Positions 46,681-59,089 of a stretch of DNA of 64,000 bases are shown one piece after another; positions within the stretch are counted from its first letter, which is position 1, and the number at the start of each line of letters is the position of its first letter. Under the pieces are notes generated by a model that worked only from the letters and a program-made list of their open reading frames with translations, did no database searches and was not told the origin of the DNA. Made by a program: the position numbers and the translations under genes. Source of the DNA: Ceratotherium simum simum. Taxonomy: Eukaryota; Chordata; Mammalia; Perissodactyla; Rhinocerotidae. Location: assembly GCF_000283155.1 (NCBI RefSeq), contig NW_004454166.1, positions 1,533,006-1,597,005 on the forward strand, read 5' to 3'.

Positions 46681-46979
46681 GAGAAATTAAAGCTTTGAAA
46701 AATCAGACACAAGGTCACTTTCCATTTCCAATGAACTTGTAGTGAGCTCTGCCTTGACTGTGAGAACAGCATGAGTCAGCCAGCTGATGAGGCCCCGAGA
46801 AAAGCAGAAGCGAGCTGCTCATGCCCCAGCCAGAGAGAACCTGTCGGGAAGGAGGAGTGGGGGGCCTGGGGCCCTGCAGTGGATCCACTGGTGCCTGTGG
46901 CCCGTGAGGACACTTGTTGGAACTGGAACCCCAGAGGGCACACCCAAGACCAGTGTGGGGAGACCTCAAAGGGCGCATT

Positions 46980-47105
46980 TCGCACTTTCTCATGGTCAGA
47001 TCTGTGTGGCCATGGAGTGGCTGCCTCAGGAAGTAGTGAGCTCCCCGTCACTGGTGGGTTTCAAGCATCAGATAAAAATCAGCCTCCGTAACCTCCAAGC
47101 TCTTT
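46980..47105 (+). mobile_element. CR1/L3-like fragment
   Basis: GGAGTGGCTGCCTCAGGAAGTAGTGAGCTCCCCGTCACTGGTGGGTTTCAAGCATCAGA, the conserved CR1/L3 3' block. Confidence 0.75.
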
Positions 47106-47574
47106 GGGCCCTGAGATTTGAGGCTCACTAAGATCCTTCAAGTGGCCATGGGGAAAAAACTGGGCCTCTTGATTAGTCATTGCTGGAAAAGTTTCTCCCA
47201 GACAGAAACCACAGTATCTGATTTCAGTCTCTGCCCTGGGGCTTCCCCTGCCATTCCACACCACCTGGGGGTGGTCTGCGGGTGTGCTGGAGGGGGGCCT
47301 GGTGGGCCGTGAACAGAATGGGGAGAGATGAGTCAGTTAAACTTTGCAAATCTCTTCTTGGAATCTTCCCTGCGATTCCACTGCACAGCATTTTGACCCA
47401 GGCATGGGCACGGTTCTGGAGAGCCAAATGCATAAAGAGCATGTCTCTTTCAGGCCTGGGGGACTTTCTGATGAATAAAAGTACCTCGAGATCGCTTGTC
47501 ATCTCAGTGACCCTGGGAAGCACCTCTGGTGCTGTTGGCAGAGCCAGGCCGTGGTACCTGTCCCAGTTCATTTG

Positions 47575-47830
47575 GTTCTACAGGCATTTATGTCACATCC
47601 ATTCAGAGCTGGGCACTGGGCCGGGAGCTGCTGTCACAAAGATGAGGGAGACACAGCCCCATCCTCATGAAGTTCACACTGTAGTTGGAGGATGAGGGCC
47701 CTAAACAATTAGATGTATGATGCAGAGTGATAGGTGCAGTGGTAGAGATATGCCCACTTAGATGTTCTAGGATCACAGAGGAGGGGAAATCAGGGAAGGC
47801 TTCCTGGAGGAGGGAGGCCATCCAGAATCC
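47575..47830 (-). mobile_element. L2 LINE 3' end
   Basis: TACAGGCATTTATGTCACATCCATTCAGAGCTGGGCACTGGG, TGAGGGAGACACAGCCCCATCCTCATGAAGTTCACACTGTAG, GGCTTCCTGGAGGAGG, antisense. Confidence 0.85.
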
Positions 47831-47929
47831 TTGGCAGTTCGTCCCCCTAGTTAATGTTAACAGTAGTACTTTGTAGGTTATGGAGTACTTTTGCAAGTAA
47901 CGTTCATAGTCCCTCCATTGAGCAAGCAT

Positions 47930-48215
47930 TTTTTTTTTCTGAGTTTAATTCATCTTCATTAGGTTTAGTGGGGATGGAACGCTAAAACTTTGTTTTTTAC
48001 TCTTTTTTTTTAATGAACTTTTTCTTTGGGGTAATTGTAGATTCACATGCAGTTGTACGAAATAATACAGAGGGATCCCATATACTCTTATCCAGTTTCC
48101 CCCAATGAATAACATCTTGCAAAACTGTAGTGCAGTAGCCCACTGGGCTGTTGACCTTGATGGACCCGAGATACAGAACAGTTCCCTCGCCACAAGGATT
48201 CCACCCCTTGCCCTT
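47930..48215 (-). mobile_element. L1 3' UTR, antisense
   Basis: GGGGTAATTGTAGATTCACATGCAGTTGTACGAAATAATACAGAGGGATCCCATATACTC and CAGTTTCCCCCAATGAATAACATCTTGCAAAACTG, the L1M 3' end in reverse. Confidence 0.88.
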
Positions 48216-48219
48216 GCCA

Positions 48220-48410
48220 GCATTTTTAAAGTATTTATTTACATATCTGGCCCTGGGGACTCAAAAGATGAGAAGAAAAAGGCCTGTCCTCAGGGACTTG
48301 ACCTTCTCATCACCCCCTTTGTGCCTTCTCATGACCTTGGGAGGTAGGTCACATGGCCCCAGGTTACAGACGAGAAAAGGAGCCGAGAACGTGAGTGCCT
48401 GGCCTAGAAC
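48220..48410 (-). mobile_element. L2 then MIR fragments
   Basis: 48220-48300 reads AAGTATTTATTTACATATCTGGCCCTGGGGACTC (L2). 48320-48405 has CAGGTTACAGACGAGAAAAGG (MIR). Both are antisense. Confidence 0.55.
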
Positions 48411-48664
48411 ATGAGCACGAGCTTGGCCATATCAGACTTGAACCCTGTCCTCCAGGCCCCGGGGGCAAGTGGGCTTCCTCAGCCACTTCCTCCGCTGACG
48501 GCTGCAGGCCTCTGGGTTCAGGGTCCTGGGTAGAATGGGCAGCACCTTTACACCCCCAGAGAGGGCAGCCTAAGCCTACCTCGGTCACGTCAGGGAGAAA
48601 CCCATTCCACACAGCGAGGACCCCGCCCGGCTGGGGCACAGACCCTGGGGAGGCCTCAGGGCCG

Positions 48665-48795
48665 GAAGGGCCCTGCCTGGTCCATCTCCTTCGTTTGACA
48701 GATGGAGTCGTGGAGGCCGAAGGTGCGGGGTCTGGCCCAGGTCACACGGGGGTCCAAGGCAGAGCCAGGTCTCTAGGTTCCCTGCCAGTCGCTTT
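48665..48795 (-). mobile_element. MIR fragment
   Basis: TTTGACAGATGGAGTCGTGGAGGCCGAAGG and GGCCCAGGTCACACGGGGGTCCAAGGCAGAGCCAGG, antisense. Confidence 0.75.
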
Positions 48796-49384
48796 CATCC
48801 ATTGTCATCAGGACAGAACTGTTCCTTCTCACATGCTCTGCAGGTGCGGTTTCTGTGGACCCAGCTTTCAAAATGTGGCACCCTCTTCCTCTGTGCTCGC
48901 AGATCCAGACTTCTCTCTCTGGCTGGAGTCGAGTTCTGTCTGTGGCCAGGGCGCTTCATGGAGGAGGACATCCCACTGTCCCTCCCTAAGTGTCTGAGCT
49001 TTACCCTCAGGGATGGTGCTGATGTCTTCTCACATTTAACTCTGCTTCTGGGGTAACGGGTGGCACTGAGCTTGGAGTTGGCGCTCGGGCTCCCCACTCT
49101 GCGCTTCGTCTCTGTCTGCCCCACCCCCGGATTCCCGAGAACATAATGGACACACAAAGGCTTCACAAACTGGAGAGTGCCAGGCAGACGGGAGGCTTTG
49201 TGTTTCTTGTCTGGACCTGTGGAGTCCCTAAGACGGAAGGAAGACAGCCTGCAAGAGAGCAAACTCCTGGCTGTGCTCGGCCTCTTGGGGCTGTCATGAT
49301 TCCACAGGCGTTTGTATTTGTCGGGCAACTGATGGGGGTTGGCCAGTGGTGCCATGAGTCAAATACGTGCTGTTTGGGTTTTTT

Positions 49385-50150
49385 GACTTCAATTATGGAG
49401 AAATTCGCAAGTAGACGGAATAGTCTAAACCTCTAAGCACCCGTCCCCCAGATTCAGCTGTTATCGACTCACGGCTGGTCTTGTTCCATTGATGACCCTG
49501 CTTCCCCCGTATTCTGCTTTACTTTTTAACAGCTTTATCGAAGTATAATTTTTATACCATGAAGTTCACTCATTTGAAGTATATGAGTCAGAGTTGTGCC
49601 ACCAGCTCCGCAGTCCAGGTTTAGGACAGTTCTGTCACTCCAGAAAGATCCCTCCTGAGGGTTTGTAGTTAATCCCTCGCCCACCCCGGCTCCAGCCACC
49701 CCCGCTCTGCTGTCTGTGGCTGTAGATTTGCCAGTTCTGGACATTCCACTGGTATCTGGCTTCTTTCATTAGCGTGCTTTGGAGTTTCAACCACGTTGTA
49801 ACATGCATCATAGCTTGTTCCTTTTCACGGTTGGGTAGTATTCCGTTGCAGAGAGATACCACATTCTGTCCACGGCCCTTCTGTTAGAAGCCAACTCCAA
49901 ACGTCGTGTCACTTCGTCTGTAAATATTTTAGAAGGACTCTTTAAAAGACGAGGCTTTAGAAAGCATAACGATGATAGCTTTTTCATACCTAAAAGTTAG
50001 CAAATCCTATAATGTCATCAATACTCATCGATGTTGGCATTTCCCATTGTGTCACTGCATGTCATAATTTGTTTTTCAGTTGTAGTTTTTAGTTTGTTGG
50101 AATCAGGGTCCACATTGCTATCGATTGCTGTGTCTCTAAGCCTCCCCACC
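49385..50150 (-). mobile_element. L1 3' UTR fragments, antisense
   Basis: TTTTTAACAGCTTTATCGAAGTATAATTTTTATACC, GGTTTAGGACAGTTCTGTCACTCCAGAAAGATCCCTCC and TGCATCATAGCTTGTTCCTTTTCACGGTTGGGTAGTATTCCG, followed by a piece with GGAATCAGGGTCCACATTGC. All fit reversed L1M 3' ends, perhaps two joined fragments. Confidence 0.8.
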
Positions 50151-50929
50151 CTATAGGATCCCCCCCCCATCTCTCTTTTCCTGCCTTCAAATTTATCTGT
50201 TGAAGAGGGAATCCATACTTTGTCATGTGGTCATTACAGAGGCAAACAGCGTCAGCAGTGGCAGGGGACTTAGAGATCAAGAACAAGTCCTCAGACAGAC
50301 GGGGAAGCAGAGGCCAGCGAAGGGACAGACCTGCCCCCAGGCCCTCGTCCCACCGCGGCTGCCTCAGGCACCCACCCCTCTGCCTCCTCACTCTCAGGGC
50401 ATAGGGCCAGGCCCGGGGACACGCCTCCCTGACTCAAGCTTGCGTCCTCCTCTGGGTAGGCGTGCAGGTGGGCAGGTGTCTGGTCCTTCAGGATGGGAGT
50501 GGATGGCCTGGCTCTGGCCAGCTCCTGAGGGCCACCTGAGGCCCGGTGGAGAGCCTGGAGGAGCCCAGCAGGTGCCCAAGGTGGCCATCTGAGGTAGCAG
50601 CCCTGCGGCCTCAGGCCCTGCATGGCCCTCCGTCCTGCTGCCCTGCTTCTCACGCTCTGTTTCTTTTCTCCTCCATGCTGTGGCAGTGGTGCCCCGTGCT
50701 GACGAGACAGTACTCGGTGCAGCCCCAGGCAGTCCTTTTCCAGGTAATTTCCTAGGGACCCAAATGACCCCTGGCACACACTTTCCTGGGGCACGCGCCT
50801 CCCGGGGGCCCTCCGAGGACTCCCTAACCCTTCGTGTTGCTTGGTCTCCCAGGTGCTCTCCCTCTCCTTAGTTTCCGATCCTCGCAGTCGCCCCGGCAGG
50901 CAGACAGGCCAGGCTCATACGTCGTTTTA

Positions 50930-51050
50930 TAATGAGGAAAATGAGGCTCAGAGAGCTGGCCTGGCTCGCCTGAGGTCACACGGCTGAGAAAGAGGCAGAG
51001 CTGGGACAAGACCCCGGGTTAGCACTCCTGGGTCCCTGTTCTTTCTATCA
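50930..51050 (-). mobile_element. MIR fragment
   Basis: TATAATGAGGAAAATGAGGCTCAGAGAGCTGGCCTGGCTCGCCTGAGGTCACACGGCTGAG, antisense. Confidence 0.85.
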
Positions 51051-51759
51051 CGGGGTCAAAGGCTCTCAATGATGCAGATAAAACGAGCTAAGGAAGTCCA
51101 CTCCCCGCCCTGTACCTCCGTCTTTCCTGGTTGGGAAGGATGAGCCTGAGTGTCCTTCTAGCTCAGACATTTGAGAGTGCAAGGCTTCCCATCGTCTGCA
51201 GCCTGGTGTCTGTGAGGAGGCTGTGCACATCTGGTCCAGACCCTGCGGCCCTCAGGCCCTGCGGCAGCAGGCAGAGAAGATTCATTCCGGGTGGTGCACT
51301 GGGGCGGGCGGGCGGGAACTGATGCTGGGCTTATTTCTGTTCCTGGGTCAGAGTCAAGGACGGCACCAAGGGCCCTGTGGGGAAGGGCGCAGAAGCCAAA
51401 ATGACATCCTAAGAAAGAACTCCAAGAGCCCGGAGAAGTAGGAATGTGGAACACAGCCATTGCCGGTGACTGTCAATGGCTGGGGGGTGGGGCTGTGTTC
51501 CCAAGTGCGTAAGTGAGCAGCACACTTACACACATGGGGCGGTGCGCGTACTCAGGGTCTCTGCATCCCACTGTTTAGCCCTTGTCTTCCCAAGTAACTC
51601 TGAGAAGTGGAAGTAGATTGCCACTGTTACCAGGAAAAGAGGTACCAATAATGCCTTCTCTCTCCTCTTCTCTTTCTTTCTCCTGATCTTCCTTCCCATC
51701 TTTCTTTTTCTGCCATTCTTCCTACCTCTCCCAGCCTCCACTTTCACAAAGGACTTGAG

Positions 51760-52200
51760 GTGTCCTGCAAAATAAACAATTACATGTATCTAAGTTAGTT
51801 AATTTAAGGCTGTAAAAAGGTTCAGAAATTATGGAGAGGAAAGAGGAAGATCATTGCACCAGGTGCCGGCAATGATGTGGTTGTGGCGATTGAGTACTGA
51901 ATTTGACTGAGCTTCCTGGCAGCCAAGGCAAAGAGGGATGTGTAGTGGTTTCCAATGTTCCTGTTGTTCAATTAGAGGTGATTAACCATTCATCAGGAGA
52001 AAAAACGTTTTCCTGGTAATGAATTATAGGAGGGATTGACATGGGATTTGAATATTCTAATAAGCATGTCTCCAGAGGTTAAAAAAAAGTTCTTTGTATG
52101 GCTGTTTTTTTTAATTGCCTCTCACCAATGTTGAATGCCTGATATTCCATCACAGACCAGTGAAGGCACTTCCCTGGGGCTTTAACTAGTGGTAGACAAG
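51760..52200. promoter_or_regulatory. Candidate conserved element H with B-cell-type sites
   Basis: Repeat-free block. It has AAAGAGGAAG (PU.1/ETS type) at about 51839-51849, an E-box CAGGTG at 51860-51865 (E2A-preferred), AATTAGAGGTGATTAACC and GTAATGAATTATAGG homeodomain cores, and TTCCCTGGGGC at ~52170 resembling an EBF1 site. PU.1, E2A and EBF1 are known regulators in early B cells, and PAX5 is their target. Short motifs like these also occur by chance. Confidence 0.4.
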
Positions 52201-52319
52201 GACGCTATTTTCTGGTCACCTGATCTGATGAGGGGTAGAGGTGGGAGGTTAGTGTACACTTGGGGCTCTTGTTCAGACACTCCCCAGTTAATTTTGATTG
52301 TTGAGGCTAATGTCGTGCT

Positions 52320-52700
52320 GCCAGACCATACGTTCACTCACTCAACAAGCACTCAGAGGCTCTAGGGGTGTTCCTTGTTCCGTGCCCTCAAGCCAGCCTA
52401 GAGGGAGAGAGACAAAGAGCTGTTATACGCGGTCGGAAGTATGATAGTGGAGGTCTGTGCAGAATGCCACCGAGTATGGAAGCACGGACCCAGGAGTCGT
52501 GATTTCTGTGTAGGAGTGTGGGGCCCAGGAACGGCTTCAGCGAGGAGGTGACATCTGAGCTGGGTCTTGTGGACAGTGTAGGAGCTCTGTAAGTGGCTGA
52601 GTGAGATGGGCCCTGCAGGCAGAGGCAGGACAGTGCCTGGGGTGGCTGAGGAGCAGCGGGTGTAGGGAGGCTGCAGGGAGCCCGGGAGACTGGGGAGAAA
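52320..52700 (-). mobile_element. L2 LINE 3' end
   Basis: GTTCACTCACTCAACAAGCACTCAGAGGC, CCTCAAGCCAGCCTAGAGGGAGAGAGAC, GAGGTGACATCTGAGCTGGGTCTTGTGG, antisense. Confidence 0.8.
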
Positions 52701-54284
52701 GCAGCTGTCTTTACAAATCACAGGCAGCTCAGAGGGACCGACGGTGACGAGGACTTAGGGAGCCATTACACCCCCAAACTAGAAGACAGCGTCGCCCGGC
52801 TCGTGCAGGAGAGTGAGAGCTGTTGACTCCACTGAGGAAGGGACACTGGGCTTGGGGCCAGCCCTGAGAGGTGGGGACTGTGCGAGGCACGGATGGCAAG
52901 GGCAGCGAGGGCTGGCTTCCGAGTCCCGCTGGTCCCGGGCCCCAGCTCTTTCGGGAAGTTTGCCGTCCCTCCTGGTGGCCGGTGGTGGTGGGTGACTGGA
53001 TTGTTGGACCTCCCACCCCATGCGTAACACGAGTTGAAGATTTCGTGTCTTGAAAAGATGATCCAAACTCAACTGTTGAAGTGACTGAACAAACTTTGAT
53101 ACTGAATTTATTGACTAGAACGAGAATCAAATAGCAGACAGGCCCTTCCATTTGGACATCAAAGAAGTTAAGAGGCAGGAGTCCCTGTTGGTCACCCTCT
53201 TGCAATTTTCTCAAGCCTGGGGTGGCTCTGCTTTCTTGGGGGAGATAGAGGCTTTCCCCTGCAGACACAGCTGCCCGGCCTGGAGTCTGGGAAGGGTGCA
53301 GGCCCAGCAGTGGGGTGGGGAGGGCGCAGGGGTGCCGACTCTCAGCTGAGATGCTGCCTGGTCTCTGGGATAGGGGTCACTCATGCATTTGTTCATCCAC
53401 GTGCTCACTGTGCAGACCCTTCACAGTCGAATCCCAGCCCGTCTACCTCTCCGTCCTTACCTCTTCTCCTTTCACTTCCTCCCACTGGTGGCATGTGCCT
53501 TGTTTCAGGACCACTCCTGTCCTCTTACCGCCGAGCCTTCCCTCAGCTCTTCTCAGCCGCGGGGGCAGGGCTCGCTCAGGCCCAGGTTAAACATAGCCTG
53601 CCCCCAGAAACCTTTCCCGACCATTTCCCACCCTTGTCCCTCTGGGTGGAGCTTCTGGGGCCACATGTCTCTTCCCTTGGGGTTTGTGGATGACGGTCAG
53701 AGAGCATGCGTGGTCTTCACATGCCATCCGCACACAAGAGAGGCTCGGTCAGGCTGCTCGTCCGCTGTGCTCAGGCCTCCCAGGGCACTCGGGACACAGA
53801 GAGACGGGGGCACCGTCCCACCCCCGGGGCCTTGGAATCTCCAGGAGACACCGTCCAGGAAGAGACCGTATCAGAGGCGCTCTCACTCCCATCTTTGCAC
53901 ACGGCCGTGCACTGACAGAGCTGCTTCCCACGAGCTTTACTCCCTAATTCGCTCTTGGCTACTTAGGAGGCTAATGCCTCCACCAAGATCCAGTCTACGG
54001 AGGATGGAGTCTGGGCAGCGGCCTTCTCCCAGCAGCTCCCTGCTGCGTGAAGACTGCTGGTCACAACCTGTAGCAAGACATGTATTTTCTTCCCCACCTA
54101 GTGCACACATATCCACTCATGTGTGACACAGAGATTCACACAACAGGTCTTGCTCTTTCTATGTGTGAGGCCCTTCAATATTTTCTGTTCTAGTCCGTTC
54201 CTGTTTCATTTTGTAAAATGTTGGTACTGGCAAATTGATCTCTTACCTGTTAAAGGGTCAGGACACACTGTGGTATGAAAATCA

Positions 54285-54530
54285 CTAGGGCAAATGGCAA
54301 GACTTGAGAGTCAGATGGATGCAGGTTTGAATCCTGGCTCTTGTACCTAGAAGCTGTGTGACCTTAGGCCAGCCACTTCCCCTCCATGATAGAAGTCTCA
54401 GAGTCTTCATCTGTAAAATGGGGATAATGCAGAATCTACTTCATGGGGTGGTTGTGAGGATTAAATGGGATAATACAGGTACAGCTCCTGGCACAGAGTA
54501 AGTGATGGATAAATGTGAGCTTTTGACATG
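54285..54530 (+). mobile_element. MIR, nearly full length
   Basis: GGTTTGAATCCTGGCTCTTGTACC, GCTGTGTGACCTTAGGCCAGCCACTTCC, CATCTGTAAAATGGGGATAATGC, TTGTGAGGATTAAATGGGATAATACAGG. Confidence 0.95.
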
Positions 54531-54734
54531 GTCGTGAAGATTACAGTTCTTATTGCTCTGACCCCACTTGTCAGGGCCAGCAGGGCAAAGGAGGGACTCC
54601 TGCCTCCTGGGGAATGGTAGTCAGGGAGGACTTCCTGGAGAAGGAGGCATTGGAGCAGGGAGACCCACTACTGTCCTCACAGTGACCGAGAACCTTGTGT
54701 GAGCATCCCAGGGCCTCTCGTTCCCTTTTCCGTG

Positions 54735-55068
54735 AAGGGCACACTTGTTCCCGAGGATTTTTGGCCAGACCTAGAGCTGACCACATTAGATGCTTTTGCC
54801 TTTCACATCTCGGTCTCTAATCCACTGGGAATTGATTTTTGTGTCTGGTGTAAAGTAAAGATCCAATTTCTTTCCCCCTTGTTTCTGAATGGATAACTGG
54901 TTCCCTCTGCTCTGTTTATTAGAGTCCATCCTCCCCGCTGATTTGTGCATCACCTCGCTCATATGTCAAGGTTCCATGAATGCCCGGATCAGCTTCTGGA
55001 CTTGGTCTATTCATCTGTCCCTGTGCCAGGCCCACACTGGCTTAGTCACTGTGACTCCTGATGTTGGG
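54735..55068 (-). mobile_element. L1 ORF2 3' fragment, antisense
   Basis: CTCTAATCCACTGGGAATTGATTTTTGTGTCTGGTGTAAAG, GAATGGATAACTGGTTCC, TTATTAGAGTCCATCCTCCCCGCTG, TCTGTCCCTGTGCCAGGCCCACACTGGC: reversed L1 ORF2 C-terminal DNA. Confidence 0.88.
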
Positions 55069-55974
55069 GAGGCGTCCCCGTCTTGTCCTTCTCCCTCAGA
55101 AGCACGTGGGCTGCTTCGGGCCTGTGCTCCTCTCTGCGTGTCTCAGCGTCAGCCTCTGCTGGAGACGATTGCAGAGCCCCGGGAGCTCCCGACAAGCTGT
55201 CCTCAGTGAGGATCCGTCTCAGGGGCCTGGGCCTGCCGTGCCGCCCGGACTCACTGTTGCTGTCCACCCCACTGGCATCTGAGCTGCCCAGGAAGTTCTG
55301 TCTAATTCACATGCAGAGAAAAGCATCAGGGATGTGCCTGAGCCTGGGTCCCTGCCACCTGCCACTTGCCCAGTGGCTCCTCCAGTGTCCCTCCCAGTGG
55401 CTTGGTCCTCGTCACCCTACCCAGGGGTTCTGCAACTCCTTTGAGTCTTCTGCCCTGTCTGCCAAGGATGTACCCCTGGACAGATAGTGACGTGTCCTCT
55501 ACTGGCAAAGCCAGGGGCTGGAGGGAACTCCCCACACCAGCGCTTGGCATGACAGCCAGATTCTTTGGCTTAGGGGTTTGTATATATTTTCTTTACCCGA
55601 AAATAGGCCTGGAGGTTGGGTGGGAGGTAGAGGCCTGTCCGTCAGGGTTATATTTTAGTTGTTCTTGAATGGGAAGACCCAGGCGGGCATCTTGGCAGCC
55701 TTCTCTGGAGACCATGCTGACAGTGGCTGTGACGCCAAGGGATTGACTCATCACCAGCTCTGATGTCATGAAATGGCTAAAGAAAGGAGCGTGACTCAGG
55801 GCCCGAGGCACAGGTTGACGTGGACTTGGTAAATCAGATGTGTGCACCCACAGTTTTCAGCATACGGGTGTTCACATGCTTCCAGAATTCAAAACTCTTC
55901 CACACTGTGGCTCCTTTGGTTTGGTGTCTTGGATTTTGGGTGAGAGTTGATGGTGAACCGTCCCCTGTTGGCCA

Positions 55975-56090
55975 TGGGCAAAGACCTCCTTCCCTTGGGC
56001 CTCAGCTGACTCACCTGTGAAGTGAGGGTTTGGACAGGATGATGACCCAAATTCCCTCTAACCCTTGTTTCTGCGATTCTACGTCTGTGG
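55975..56090 (+). mobile_element. MIR3/THER1-like fragment
   Basis: CACCTGTGAAGTGAGGGTTTGGACAGGATGATGACCCAAATTCCCTCTAACCCTTGTTTCTGCGATTC, 400 bp before exon 7. Confidence 0.55.
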
Positions 56091-56429
56091 TTTAAGAACA
56101 CAGAAATCAGAAACCTATCTTTCCATGCTCTAGGCTGCCAGACTTATTTCCGCCTTGCTTTTGGTTACTGATGTCCCCTCCTGCGCCGAGAGGATGGTTG
56201 TGTCTGCTGGCTGGGACTGGCGAGAGGAACCTGCAGGCCACTAAGAGAGCAAGGTTGAATTCTTGTGAAGCTGCACTGAATCCTGTCCACCTCTTCACCT
56301 GGGGAGACTTGTCGATTCTGGATACCTGCCTTGTTCTGTCACACTGAGTCTGCCCCCCCCACCCCAGGGGATTCACGAGCCCCCTGTGGGCCTTGGAGCT
56401 GGCATGGGCTGGCCCAGCTGGGGGGCTGA

Positions 56430-56864
<435 letters not shown>

Positions 56865-57189
56865 TGATAAAGCCGGAGGAGAACAAATGCCAAATGGATT
56901 GTGGCTGGGAGGGGTGGCAGGAGGCCTCACGTCAGGGGGCCAGGGTGATGTCGGCGCCCCCGGTGAGTGGTGCTGAGTGTTCAGAGGTCTGAGATTCATC
57001 TCTCTCGTGAGAAAGGCAGCCCTGGTTGGCGCTGGCCTCGAGGACGAGTGGGACTCCTGGCAGATTGTTGCTGGCGTCTCAGATTTCCAGGCAGAGGCTG
57101 AGTCAAGAAGGGCAGGAGGTCCAGGCTGGAAGGTGCTTGGTGTATGCAAAGCCACTGCCTTTCAGGAAGGCCCAGGGCCAGCCTTTTAG

Positions 57190-57440
57190 CTCAGTGTAAA
57201 GATGAAGGTTTGGGCCTTGGAGGCACACTGCTGGGTTTGACCTTGCCATTGACTAGCTATGAGATCTTGGGTAGATTATATGGGAATTCTGGGCTGTGGT
57301 TTTTCCATCTGTGAAATGGGGATCGAGGCAGAACCTGCCCCACAGGGGAGTTGTGAGGACTGGTGTGTCAGTACATGTAAGGCGCTTGGGCTCTTGTCTG
57401 GCGCACAGCAGGTCCCAATACACGTCACCATTATTGTTCC
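57190..57440 (+). mobile_element. MIR
   Basis: GGGTTTGACCTTGCCATTGACTAGCTATGAGATCTTGGG, CATCTGTGAAATGGGGATCGAGGC, TTGTGAGGACTGGTGTGTCAGTACATGTAAGGCGC. Confidence 0.88.
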
Positions 57441-58169
57441 TCTTGGAGCCGTCTCATGGTGGCTGGTCGCCATTGGGCTTGATGCTGCAGAAGGGGCTGG
57501 ACTGGGAGGGCCGGGACAGGCCGACACCCCTCCCTGCTCCAGCAGCACTGAGGTAATAGAGGGACAGACTCTGGGAGGTTGTCCAACCTGGCAGGCAGGA
57601 GGCAGTCTCAGACACGTACAGACAGACAGTGGGGGGTTGGGAGCGGCCCTTGGCCACAGCCTTGGGGTCCAGCCTGAGGGAGCAGGATGTCCCTGCAGGC
57701 TGGGAGGCAGGACACAGTAAGCAGTGACAGAGACAAGGCGTCTTAGAAATGCAGGTAGGCTGTGGCCGCATCCAGGAAGCTGGGAGCTGGACTCAGGTTA
57801 GAATTTTAGGGGAGGGGCTGCAGGAGACAAGGTCTTAGCCCAGCGTCACGTAGGCCCCAAGGCAGGGAGGGCCAACTCTGAGACCTGGGCTGACAGGTGG
57901 GCACTGGGGCTCATGGGGCTCAGGCAGAAGCAGCCAAGGCCACTTTGCAGATCTGGGCACCACTTGGGGGTGAGTCAAGTGGCAAGAGTGACTTGGTCCC
58001 CTGTCTACCTGAGATGGGGGACGAGCCCAGAGGGCAGCTGAGCCGGCGGTGGGGAGGCGTCAGCAATGGGGCAGGGATGGGAGGCAGGGAACCTCAGTCA
58101 GAGCGAGCCTTTACATAGGAGTCCTGTGTGGTCCTCTTCCCTGGGGTTATAAGGGTCCATGACAAGACC

Positions 58170-58290
58170 TCTCAGGGCACCCTCATGTTATAGATGCAGA
58201 AACCTTGTCTCAGGGAGGAGAGGGACTTGCCCCGTACAAGGGGTAGGGGGAGAGTTGGAGCCGGCCCTCAGACCCTGGATCCTGGTCCTT
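58170..58290 (-). mobile_element. MIR-like fragment
   Basis: GTTATAGATGCAGAAACCTTGTCTCAGGGAGGAGAGGGACTTGCC, antisense, diverged. Confidence 0.55.
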
Positions 58291-58318
58291 ATTCTTTTCG
58301 AGGAATTACAAATAGTTA

Positions 58319-58341
58319 GGGGTGGGGGAGGGGGTGGGGGG
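58319..58341 (+). other. G-quadruplex motif
   Basis: Four G runs of 4, 5, 5 and 6 separated by single-base loops (T, A, T). The motif satisfies the strict G4 rule with the shortest loops, predicting a very stable parallel quadruplex on the sense strand and hence in PAX5 pre-mRNA. Confidence 0.85.
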
Positions 58342-58369
58342 CGGAGTGGCAAGAAGCCTGGACTAGCTA

Positions 58370-58575
58370 ATAATAATAGTACCTGTCGCTCTGTCCAGTA
58401 GTCATTGAGTACCAGGCACTCTGCTAGCAGAGGAACTCTGGGAGGTGGGTGCTATTATTGTCACATCCATTTCACAAACAAACTGAGGCTTGGAGCAATT
58501 AACTAGCTTGCCTGCGGTCACGGCTGGAGAGCAGTGGAGTTAACACTGACACCAGGGCCTGTACAGTCGGCTACT
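58370..58575 (-). mobile_element. MIR
   Basis: TCATTGAGTACCAGGCACTCTGCTAGC, CATTTCACAAACAAACTGAGGCTTGGAGC, antisense. Confidence 0.82.
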
Positions 58576-58604
58576 CTGCCACAGGGTCATCTGGGGCTGA
58601 TCCC

Positions 58605-58725
58605 TGCGCTGCTGTCACTTCCTCGCTCTCTGACTTTGCACGCGTCTCTGAGCCTTGGTTTCTCCATCTGTAAAATGGTCCTGGTCTCTCAGGGCCCTTG
58701 TGAGGATCAGATGAGATCCTGAGGG
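58605..58725 (+). mobile_element. MIR fragment
   Basis: TCTGAGCCTTGGTTTCTCCATCTGTAAAATGG and CCTTGTGAGGATCAGATGAGATCC, sense. Confidence 0.85.
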
Positions 58726-58934
58726 GACTGCTCTGCAGGGGGAGGGTCTGCTCTCGGGACCTGCGCTCAGGGGAAGCTCGGGTTTAGGCAAATCACAAGA
58801 AGACATTGTATTCTAGCATTTGTGCACCAGCAGATTTAGATGGAAAAGAAGCCAGTCAACGTTGAGGCTGTGGTCGCACCTCTGGGGCTCTTGTCTGCTG
58901 GAGTGGTAAACTGTGGTCTGCTGGCCAGGATTAT

Positions 58935-59085
58935 GCTTAATTTTGAAATATTAAAAGTATTCTATTATGAATATATAAATATTGTAAATATATAATATTT
59001 ATATAATTTGCATAATATTTATGTAATATAATATTAGAGTACTATAAATATAATCATTAGCTCTGTTGTAAGTAAATGATAGCTA
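58935..59085. repeat. AT-rich low-complexity tract
   Basis: TATAAATATTGTAAATATATAATATTTATATAAT-type sequence, about 90% A+T, just before the L1 fragment. Confidence 0.85.
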
Positions 59086-59089
59086 GCTA

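Noticed and set aside
48395..48997. 200-codon + strand open frame
   Set aside because: Covers a MIR fragment and unrelated intron DNA; no domain or homologue recognised.
48795..49355. 186-codon minus strand open frame
   Set aside because: Ser/Arg-rich low-complexity translation with no recognisable family; probably chance.
53383..54126. 247-codon + strand open frame
   Set aside because: No recognisable domain, composition follows GC-rich intron DNA, and it has no splice or promoter context; overlapping frames are open too. Chance ORF.
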